Of a stretch of DNA of 21,325 nt, positions 1-6,560 are shown in pieces. Every line of letters begins with the position of its first letter. Position 1 is the first letter of the stretch. Both the position numbers and the translations under genes were made by a program. A model generated the notes under the pieces. The model did not search any database. It was not told the DNA's origin and saw only the letters and a list, made by a program, of their open reading frames with translations. Source of the DNA: JBCCCJ01 sp039029315 (lineage in GTDB: Bacteria > Bacteroidota > Bacteroidia > J057); NCBI GenBank assembly GCA_039029315.1, contig JBCCGK010000155.1, positions 1 through 21,325 of the forward strand. Reading direction: 5' to 3'.

Positions 1-140
1 AAAAGTGTACAGTTGTGAATAAATTTTCAATGAGAATTAATCAACATCACCCAAAAACAGCGAAGTTCATTAATTAAAAAAGACGATTTCCAGAGCATAT
101 GGGAGGATTTTTCTCCTATAAAAAATGGCCAAAGTCAAAC

Positions 141-170
141 TAAGAGACTGTTTGAAAATCTGTCTCTAAG
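141..170. repeat. Short inverted repeat flanked by TAA, related to MITE ends
   Basis: GAGAC (144-148) and GTCTC (162-166) form an inverted pair, and each is bordered on the outside by TAA. The first 22 bases of the stretch match 17293-17314 with three mismatches, which is the left end of the MITE-like element downstream of the CotH gene. It could be an internally deleted copy of that element or a single end left behind. No transposase is nearby. Confidence 0.4.
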
Positions 171-238
171 TTTCTGGATTTTCGTATGTATTTCCGAATA
201 GCCTTATCCTTTAGGTGAAAGGCATAATTTTTTCAAAC

Positions 239-3200
239 ATGAAAACACATCTTCTCCTTTCTATTTTCCTCTGCATATCATCTCTCCTCTCTGCTCAGCT
301 TGTGAATCTGGATTGGGCAAAACAAATCAAAAGTAGTTCAACTGTAGAGTGTGAACAAGTCTTTGTCAGCGATTCTGGCTATGTGTATTCCATTGGCTTT
401 TTTAAAGGTGCCATAGATATAGATCCTGGTCCCGATTCACTCATCCTTCAAGCAGCCTTTGATTTAAATATTAATACGACCGATTTGTTTATTCAAAAAC
501 TGGATTCATTGGGAAATCTAGTTTGGGCGAAACAAGTATCATTTATAGAAAAGGATCTTGGGAAATTCATTTCTGTGGATCGATTGGGAAATGTTTATAT
601 CGCAGGATCATTCAGTGTAGATGTAGATTTTGATCCGGGGCCTGATTCTACTGTTATTCAAGTGCCTCCTCTTAAAGAGTACGCTTTTTTGTTGAAATTA
701 GACCCCTCCGGAAATTTTGTATGGGTGAAGCATTTGCCTACTACTGGTCTTTATGCTAGAAGTAGAGGATTAATAGTTAGTGATTCAAGCGATATTTATT
801 TAATAGGTGTTTCGAGTGGAACAGTAAATTTTGATGTAGGAGGCTCAAATTACTCTCTATACTCACTATCTAGTCCTTTTGTGGCAAAGTACAATTCTAC
901 TGGTGGCCTTCTGTGGGTAAGACAATTGATTGGCCCTGGATCTAAATCCATACAATCAATTGAAATAGAATCTGATAATTTCCTGTATATCGCAGGCACC
1001 ATTCGAGACACTACGTATTTCAATCATCCATTTGTCTCTGACACAATCGTTGCGCCAACTGGACTGATATACAATATGTTTGTGCAGAAACTAGATCAAA
1101 ATGGGAATTCTATATGGCTGAGATATTTTGAAGGAACAAATCGAACCCTTCCCTTTAAAATGGCATTTGATTCTACTCATCACATTTTGATTGCAGGTGA
1201 ATTTAATGGCTCAACAGATTTTGATCCAAGCTCAGCAGTTGATTCTCTGTCAGAGCCAACGGGTTCTATTTCTGAGCGCGATATTTTTATCTTAAAACTT
1301 GATTCAGCAGGTCAGTATATGTGGGCCAAACAAATTGGTGGCGAAGGAGTAACCAGCCTAGGCTCTATAAATGTAGACGGATCGGGAAATGTTTTCACGA
1401 CCGGAGGGTTCACGATGGACGTGGATTTTGATCCAGGACTTGGAAGTGCTATCCTTTCCGATCCTCCTGGACTAAGTTCTTCCGGTTCTATGTTTCTTCA
1501 GAAACTAGATTCTGCTGGGAACCTGGTTTGGGTCAATCTATTGGTAGAAGAAATACATACTTTTACAACTTCAGCCACGATGGATGCTTCTAGCCAACTC
1601 TTTGTCGAGTTCAAGTTTTCAGACTCAGTGGATGTCGATCCAGGCCCAGATTCTATCTTATTTGTTTCCAATTCTTTTTCTGATGCTGGAATTTTAACAT
1701 TTACACAAGGAGATTGTGGTGATTTTACAATTATCATTGATAGTGTCACCAATGTAAGTTGTACCAATGATGGATATGCTTCAGTTCTTCCCCTAAATGA
1801 GCAAGGACCATATACTTATGTATGGGATGTCGTCCCTCCAATCACAGATAGTACCATTGAGCCTACTGCTTCTGGCTTGTATACCGTCACTGTGAGTTCC
1901 ATTTCAGGATGCCAAAATGAACGATCTGTCCTGATGGATGGACCAGGATTCGGAGGGATTGATCTTGGCGTGAATTTGGTTGCGACTCCGTTTAGACCCG
2001 TTCTGTCATCCAGGATATGGCTAGATGTATTCAATGAGCAATGCCCTCCTTCATCTGGTCAATTACTATTAGTTCTTGATTCTTTGCTTATGTATCATAG
2101 TGCAACTCCTCCGCCAGATATGATTGTGGGAGATAGCCTCATGTGGAATGTTCCGATCCTCACTTATGATTCTGCCCACTTCCAGCCAGAGATAATTGTT
2201 TGGACAAATGATAGTGCGATGATCGGTCAAGAGGTTTGTTTGGATCTTCTTGTCAGTCCCCTTGCTGGAGATGTGGATACAAGCAACAATATCAGGCAGT
2301 ACTGCTTTCCCATTGTTAATTCCTATGATCCCAATGATAAACAAGTATTCCCTATTGGGACTTGTGATGTTGGGTATGTAGAAGAAAGTCAGCTACTTAC
2401 CTATACGATCCGCTTTCAGAACACAGGCAATGCTGATGCCATTGATATTTTTATTCTGGACACTTTGGAAGCAGATCTCCATCTGAATTCAGTCAAAGTA
2501 ATTAGCCAAAGCCACAGCCCTATGATTACAGAAGTATTGCCTGGAAATGTTCTCAAATTTCGGTTTGATGAGATCTATCTACCTGACAGCACAAGCAATG
2601 AGCCAGAGAGTCATGGATACGTGATCTTTGAGGTATATCCTGATACAGGTCTTAGCAATGGAACTTTGATTGAGAATCAGGTCGGAATTTATTTTGACTT
2701 CAACGACCCCATCCTCACCAATACCGTTTCAAATACTGTCATTGATCACATACCACTGTTCGAACAAAGCATGACAGAAATAGCTTGCAATAGCTTTGAA
2801 TTGAATGGACAGACCTACACCTCAAGCGGGGTGTACATGCAGCAGTTCACAACTGATGAGGGCTGTGATAGTAGCCTGACTTTGAACTTAAGCATTGAAT
2901 CCTTAGTCGCAGATATCATCCAAGAAGACTCGGGTTTAGTGGCATCTATTCCCAATGCGATGTACCAATGGCTTGATTGTGATGCAGGATATATGATAAT
3001 TTCTGACCAAACGAATCAATCATTTACACCTACTCAGTCAGGCACCTATGCAGTTATCATAGACAATGGAATATGCGTTGATACATCAGAATGTTTGTTC
3101 GTTTCCTCTGTAATGATAGAGGCCTCTATTGCGTCTGCTTTGCATTATTACCCCAATCCAAGTTCAGGTATGTTCTCGATTGAATTGGGGAAGACCTATG

Positions 3201-3367
3201 AAAAAATTCAAATCCGGATCTACAATGTTCTTGGGCATGAGATCAGTCAAAAAAAATGGAATCACAGCGATCAAGTTCAGTTCTTCCTTCCCGATGTATC
3301 GGGTCTATATTTTATAAAAATCTTTGTTGATGGGAGAGAGACGACTTTGAAGGTAATGAGGGAATAA
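239..3367 (+). CDS. Secreted beta-propeller protein with T9SS C-terminal sorting domain
   Basis: A large exported protein of 1042 residues. An ATG at 239 gives a clean Sec signal peptide (MKTHLLLSIFLCISSLLSAQ), so I prefer it to the in-frame GTG at 215. Residues about 25-480 hold seven repeats, each with a W-[AVL]-[KRN] strand and a loop like DxDPGPDS, as in SBBP-type propellers. Residues about 490-570 resemble a SprB-type repeat (TNVSCTNDGYASV... GLYTVTV). A domain beginning SYDPNDKQVFP and ending near YFDFNDPILTNTV matches the DUF11/DUF7619-like module common in T9SS cargo. A Cys-containing strand repeat (CNSFELNGQTYTSSGVY) and an Ig-like stretch follow. The last 75 residues (YYPNPSSGMFSIE... 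GLYFIKI) are a type A sorting domain. It is likely moved through the outer membrane by T9SS and anchored or released. Ligand and function are unknown. Confidence 0.93.
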   Translation: MKTHLLLSIFLCISSLLSAQLVNLDWAKQIKSSSTVECEQVFVSDSGYVYSIGFFKGAIDIDPGPDSLILQAAFDLNINTTDLFIQKLDSLGNLVWAKQVSFIEKDLGKFISVDRLGNVYIAGSFSVDVDFDPGPDSTVIQVPPLKEYAFLLKLDPSGNFVWVKHLPTTGLYARSRGLIVSDSSDIYLIGVSSGTVNFDVGGSNYSLYSLSSPFVAKYNSTGGLLWVRQLIGPGSKSIQSIEIESDNFLYIAGTIRDTTYFNHPFVSDTIVAPTGLIYNMFVQKLDQNGNSIWLRYFEGTNRTLPFKMAFDSTHHILIAGEFNGSTDFDPSSAVDSLSEPTGSISERDIFILKLDSAGQYMWAKQIGGEGVTSLGSINVDGSGNVFTTGGFTMDVDFDPGLGSAILSDPPGLSSSGSMFLQKLDSAGNLVWVNLLVEEIHTFTTSATMDASSQLFVEFKFSDSVDVDPGPDSILFVSNSFSDAGILTFTQGDCGDFTIIIDSVTNVSCTNDGYASVLPLNEQGPYTYVWDVVPPITDSTIEPTASGLYTVTVSSISGCQNERSVLMDGPGFGGIDLGVNLVATPFRPVLSSRIWLDVFNEQCPPSSGQLLLVLDSLLMYHSATPPPDMIVGDSLMWNVPILTYDSAHFQPEIIVWTNDSAMIGQEVCLDLLVSPLAGDVDTSNNIRQYCFPIVNSYDPNDKQVFPIGTCDVGYVEESQLLTYTIRFQNTGNADAIDIFILDTLEADLHLNSVKVISQSHSPMITEVLPGNVLKFRFDEIYLPDSTSNEPESHGYVIFEVYPDTGLSNGTLIENQVGIYFDFNDPILTNTVSNTVIDHIPLFEQSMTEIACNSFELNGQTYTSSGVYMQQFTTDEGCDSSLTLNLSIESLVADIIQEDSGLVASIPNAMYQWLDCDAGYMIISDQTNQSFTPTQSGTYAVIIDNGICVDTSECLFVSSVMIEASIASALHYYPNPSSGMFSIELGKTYEKIQIRIYNVLGHEISQKKWNHSDQVQFFLPDVSGLYFIKIFVDGRETTLKVMRE

Positions 3368-3392
3368 CTAATTGAGAGCATGAAAATGCCTA

Positions 3393-3630
3393 TTCCTGTT
3401 TAGCAGTTCTCAGCTTCCCCGGAGAAAAAAACTCGAACGTATTTGTTCGGCAATATTCTGAGCAATATGTACCTGGACCATATGAAAACGGGCTTCAAGT
3501 TGGAGGAAGAATTGTCTATGTCAGACTGTTTCCCATCATCGTCTTGTTCATCTTATTGATTGTATACATACATTTTACGAATCTGAGCAAAACCTTCGTC
3601 ATGAATAGCCGAGGGCCATTCTCATTTTGA
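3393..3630 (+). pseudogene. Decayed fragment of an FtsX/MacB-type permease gene
   Basis: This stretch is clearly homologous to 7540-7740 inside the first permease gene. It encodes residues like QLPRRK / NSNVFVRQYSEQY / YENGLQVGGRIVYVRLF / FILLI, matching residues about 333-395 of that protein. A 26-base block around 3496-3521 is identical to the permease gene. An extra A in the run after CGGAG (seven As against six) shifts the frame between QLPRRK and NSNVF. Homology fades after AATCTGAGC at about 3588, and the frame ends at TGA 3628-3630. There is no start codon and no 5' or 3' remainder, so this is a dead remnant of a third paralogue. Confidence 0.85.
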
Positions 3631-3649
3631 CCTGTCCAACTCAAAAAAG

Positions 3650-3675
3650 CTGTCCGCTGAGGCCGGGACGGACAG
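3650..3675. other. GC-rich hairpin between pseudogene and membrane protein gene
   Basis: CTGTCCG (3650-3656) and CGGACAG (3669-3675) form a perfect 7-bp stem with a 12-base loop. On the minus strand the stem is followed by CTTTTTTG, so it has the shape of a terminator for leftward transcription, although no leftward gene lies to its right. It may be a relic of older gene order. Confidence 0.35.
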
Positions 3676-3722
3676 ATTGACCAGCAATTTGCTCCCAAAT
3701 GATGTTCCTGCTCCCTATACTT

Positions 3723-3745
3723 GTCCCAACAGAAACAATTGGGAC
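3723..3745. promoter_or_regulatory. Hairpin or operator directly before a start codon
   Basis: GTCCCAA (3723-3729) and TTGGGAC (3739-3745) are perfect inverted repeats separated by nine bases. They end two bases before the ATG at 3748. As RNA this would hide the start region; as DNA it could be an operator. Neither role can be decided from the sequence. Confidence 0.35.
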
Positions 3746-3747
3746 TC

Positions 3748-4236
3748 ATGGACGCATTGATTGCTTTTGGTATATCATTTTCGATTGCCCTGATCACGTA
3801 TAGCCTGATGTTTGGAATCTTTTTGCTACCTCGATTGAGGAAGATTCCGTTTTACAAAGCACTGATAGGATTGCTTCTGATTCACTGTTTTCGGACAGTG
3901 GCTCTGATGATGATTGTGCCGACAACCCCTGACCATTTACATATATTCCCAAAAGTCATTGCCGAAGCGATCGCTTGCGGAGAATTGATTTCTGCTGTCC
4001 TTGCACTGACCTGCGTGCTGACCATTCACTATACAAAGATGAGGTCTCTTCTGTTGGTCTGGATTTTCAGCCTTGTTGGCATGGGATGTTTGGTGCTTGT
4101 TCTCATCAATATTTTCCTCTATCAGACAACGACCTACGAGGTTGGGGTCAACTGGCTAATCCTTCATTATTATGTCCCACTCCTGTGGGTGAGTCATGTC
4201 CTCATCATCCAAATGATCATGAACAAGAAGATCTGA
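3748..4236 (+). CDS. Five-helix integral membrane protein, function unknown
   Basis: A 162-residue hydrophobic protein that I do not recognise. Five membrane segments are visible at about residues 3-27, 33-56, 68-95, 97-125 and 133-157, with short polar loops (RLRK, KMR) that fit a cytoplasmic side. I chose the ATG at 3748 because it starts just before the first helix; an in-frame TTG at 3721 would add residues that overlap a hairpin. The SRPBCC gene follows after 51 bases on the same strand, with no terminator visible between, so the two may be co-transcribed. Conserved polar residues that would suggest a transporter or enzyme are not evident. Confidence 0.75.
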   Translation: MDALIAFGISFSIALITYSLMFGIFLLPRLRKIPFYKALIGLLLIHCFRTVALMMIVPTTPDHLHIFPKVIAEAIACGELISAVLALTCVLTIHYTKMRSLLLVWIFSLVGMGCLVLVLINIFLYQTTTYEVGVNWLILHYYVPLLWVSHVLIIQMIMNKKI

Positions 4237-4287
4237 TTCCCTTCAATCCCAACTCTTGTCACATCTCAACCATTCAATAATTCTATT

Positions 4288-4797
4288 ATGAAATCTTTCA
4301 TTATCATCTTAACCTTCACAATTATGGCAACTGACATCTATGCCCAAACAGGCAAAGCAAGCACCATCAAGAAGACCTTCAGTCGAGAAACGATGGTGAG
4401 TACAACGATTCATGCAAGCCCCACCATCGTGTGGAACTTGCTCACAACGGCTTCAGACTTTCCCCGGTGGAATTCTACCATCATTTCTCTGGAAGGCAAT
4501 ATTCAGGAAGGAGAAAAAATTCAGCTCAAATCCACACTTGACGAAAAAAGAACCTTCAAACTGAGAGTGAAAGAAATGGTGACAGAGAAACGATTGGTTT
4601 GGGGAGATGGAAAAGGGAGTCGTGTCTACACCCTTGATCCGAATGGAGATGGTAGCCTGACCTTCAGCATGTCAGAAAAAATAGGAGGTATGATGTTTCC
4701 GATGTATGGCAAATTCATTCCTCCTTTTGATGAATCCTTTGAGCAATTTGCTGCTGATCTGAAAAAGGAAGCAGAATCCCGACACAGTGGTCGATAA
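4288..4797 (+). CDS. Exported SRPBCC-family protein
   Basis: A 169-residue protein with an N-terminal signal peptide (MKSFIIILTFTIMATDIYA, cut before Q20) and one SRPBCC (START/Bet v1-like) domain at about residues 35-160. Typical family features are visible: the opening strand STTIHASPTIVWNLLTTA, the DFPRWNS turn, GEKIQLKS, and the closing helix FDESFEQFAADLKKEAE. SRPBCC domains form a deep pocket for hydrophobic ligands. Most bacterial members are cytoplasmic, so the signal peptide is a little unusual and suggests periplasmic lipid or hydrophobic-molecule binding (inference). It follows the membrane protein gene by 51 bases and is closed by a strong terminator at 4826. Confidence 0.88.
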   Translation: MKSFIIILTFTIMATDIYAQTGKASTIKKTFSRETMVSTTIHASPTIVWNLLTTASDFPRWNSTIISLEGNIQEGEKIQLKSTLDEKRTFKLRVKEMVTEKRLVWGDGKGSRVYTLDPNGDGSLTFSMSEKIGGMMFPMYGKFIPPFDESFEQFAADLKKEAESRHSGR

Positions 4798-4825
4798 TAT
4801 TGTATGGATTACAACTTCTTTTCAT

Positions 4826-4862
4826 CCTGGGGAAGTTCATCTTTCCCAGGTATTTTTTTTTT
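4826..4862 (+). terminator. Rho-independent terminator after the SRPBCC gene
   Basis: CCTGGGGAAG (4826-4835) pairs with CTTTCCCAGG (4841-4850) over ten positions, one of them G-U, around a five-base TTCAT loop. A run of Ts (TATTTTTTTTTT) follows immediately. This is a textbook intrinsic terminator on the plus strand and separates the 3748-4797 pair from the AraC gene. Confidence 0.9.
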
Positions 4863-4925
4863 CTGCAAAGATGAGCAAATTGGAATCGATTTCAGTTCTC
4901 TCTGTGGACTGCAACTAGAACATTC

Positions 4926-6065
4926 ATGCTCACTCTCCCATTATTAGGTGCTATTCAAGGATTCCTGGTGGGGATTTTTTTGTTTTTCAAAAGAAGTAAC
5001 TATCAGGCCAATCGATTTTTGGCGCTTTCCATTATTATCTCCTCCATTCAATTTCTTTTGCTCATCTTCTGGGAAGATCTGTCCCACAACAATTTTCAAC
5101 TCAATCTGAGGTTTTGCGCATGGTTTCTCGCCTTTCCCATTCCGGTATTGTATTTTTTTTACGTCAAATTGATCAGTAGTGAGTCGCCGAAATTTCACAC
5201 AAAAGACCTGCTTCATTTCCTGCCCACATTGATGGGGATTCTGGCTGTGAGTCCTATATGGACGATGAGTCAGGAGGAAAAAATACGGTTCATGGCAGAG
5301 CAAAGCCAAACCTTTGTTATTCAAAGCAAACTCCTTGAAATGGCCCACGGATTGGTCATCATCGTTTATGCCATCTTGTGTTTGTTCATTCTCAAGGATT
5401 TCAAAAACAGAATTCGAAATGAGTTCTCCAACCTGGACAAAAAACAATTGTCTTGGCTTTGGATATTGACCGCGATGGTTGGTCTGGTTGGCTTAGCCGG
5501 GGTCATTGGTTCCTCCATAGGCCTTGTTCAGGCATGTCAGAATCAGGAAATTAACTCGCTTGATCGTAGCTCGCATTTTGTAACCCTCGCTATAGTGACA
5601 ATTGTGTTTTATTGGTCTTCTTTTCAAGCGATTACTCAGCCAGAGATTTTCACCTACACCTATCCTCATCCCAAAAAAGAAAAATACAGCCACTCCAAAG
5701 GTGTCGATGGATGGCAAACCCTCCTAATTAGCCAGCTCACCACTTCCATGGAATCAGATCGACTATTTCTCAGATCAGATCTGAATCTCACAGAACTGGC
5801 TGAGATACTAGGGGTTTCTCGCCAGGAACTGTCCCAAGTGATCAATGAACACTTTGAGAAAAATTTTTTCGACTTTATCAATGCCTATCGATTAGAAGAA
5901 GCAAAAATGCTCTTGTTAGATCCCCAATATAGCAAGCTTACCATTCGCGGGATCAGCCAGGAAGCAGGGTTTAAATCCAAATCCACCTTTTATTCCCTAT
6001 TCAAACAGCATACAGGCATGACACCTACCAACTATCAAAAAGAGAAGAAGGGTGAAGAGGGGTAA
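4926..6065 (+). CDS. AraC-family transcriptional regulator with membrane-spanning N-terminus
   Basis: A 379-residue regulator. Residues about 1-245 contain six or seven hydrophobic helices (LPLLGAIQGFLVGIFLFF, FLALSIIISSIQFLLLIF, FLAFPIPVLYFFYV and others), and residues about 276-375 form an AraC/XylS helix-turn-helix domain. The first HTH is at LTELAEILGVSRQELSQVIN and the second at IRGISQEAGFKSKSTFYSLF, followed by the family's TGMTPTNYQ ending. Such membrane-AraC proteins are common in Bacteroidota and are thought to couple sensing of a lipid or envelope signal to transcription. The ATG at 4926 is directly before the first helix. The gene has its own upstream region after a terminator. Its targets are unknown; the adjacent SRPBCC/membrane pair is a candidate. 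Confidence 0.9.
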   Translation: MLTLPLLGAIQGFLVGIFLFFKRSNYQANRFLALSIIISSIQFLLLIFWEDLSHNNFQLNLRFCAWFLAFPIPVLYFFYVKLISSESPKFHTKDLLHFLPTLMGILAVSPIWTMSQEEKIRFMAEQSQTFVIQSKLLEMAHGLVIIVYAILCLFILKDFKNRIRNEFSNLDKKQLSWLWILTAMVGLVGLAGVIGSSIGLVQACQNQEINSLDRSSHFVTLAIVTIVFYWSSFQAITQPEIFTYTYPHPKKEKYSHSKGVDGWQTLLISQLTTSMESDRLFLRSDLNLTELAEILGVSRQELSQVINEHFEKNFFDFINAYRLEEAKMLLLDPQYSKLTIRGISQEAGFKSKSTFYSLFKQHTGMTPTNYQKEKKGEEG

Positions 6066-6150
6066 TTCCTGACATACAAGACAGTTTACCGATTCTCTCC
6101 TGTGATATGTCTATTTGATCCCCTCTCCTAGCCCCATTTCATGTGGTCAA

Positions 6151-6223
6151 AGTTGCGAATGATAAAAACTGCAATTGCGAATAAAATATATTCGCCTATA
6201 TTGTCTGCAATTACGAATAAAAT
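6151..6223. promoter_or_regulatory. Repeat array upstream of padR-type gene, probable operator region
   Basis: Two 19-base direct repeats (6169-6187 and 6205-6223), differing at one position, contain CTGCAATT[G/A]CGAATAAAAT and are spaced 36 bases apart. A third partial copy, TTGCGAAT, is at 6153-6160. Between them lies a palindrome, GCGAATA (6177-6183) AAATA TATTCGC (6189-6195). The second repeat runs into the PadR start codon at 6222. Repeated palindromic sites just before a repressor gene fit autoregulation by PadR (inference). Confidence 0.6.
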
Positions 6224-6560
6224 GAAAATCACCAAGATCGGCGAATTTGAGGAGCTTGTGCTTTTGACTGTCATTGTCTTGCAAAGAGAGGCATATGGAG
6301 TAGCCATCAAAAAGGAGTTGGAGGAGCGCATAGGCAACAGCATCAGTGTTGGATCTATCCAATCAGCCTTGAAACGCATGGAAGAGAAAGGCTTTCTCAC
6401 GTCTCATTTTGGAGAGGCCACCGCCAAGAGAGGTGGCAAGCGCAAGCGTATCTACAGCGCAACTCCTGCTGGTCATAGTGTCCTGGCCAGAATGAAGGAG
6501 ATTCGAGCCGGACTTTGGTCCTCCATCTCTGACTTGTCTCCAGGATTCAGCTTCGGATGA
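6222..6560 (+). CDS. PadR-family transcriptional regulator
   Basis: A 112-residue winged-helix repressor when started at the ATG 6222 (MKITKIGEFEELVLLTV), which is the canonical PadR start. An upstream in-frame ATG at 6141 would add 27 residues encoded by the repeat array and is unlikely. Family features are visible: EELVLLTVIVLQREAYGVAI, the recognition helix SVGSIQSALKRMEEKGFL, and the wing with KRGGKRKRIYSATPAG. The stop codon overlaps the start of the first permease gene (ATGA at 6557-6560), so the two are translationally coupled. PadR genes adjacent to permeases usually repress them in the absence of an inducing compound, often an antibiotic or other toxic molecule; here the inducer is unknown. 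Confidence 0.92.
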   Translation: MKITKIGEFEELVLLTVIVLQREAYGVAIKKELEERIGNSISVGSIQSALKRMEEKGFLTSHFGEATAKRGGKRKRIYSATPAGHSVLARMKEIRAGLWSSISDLSPGFSFG

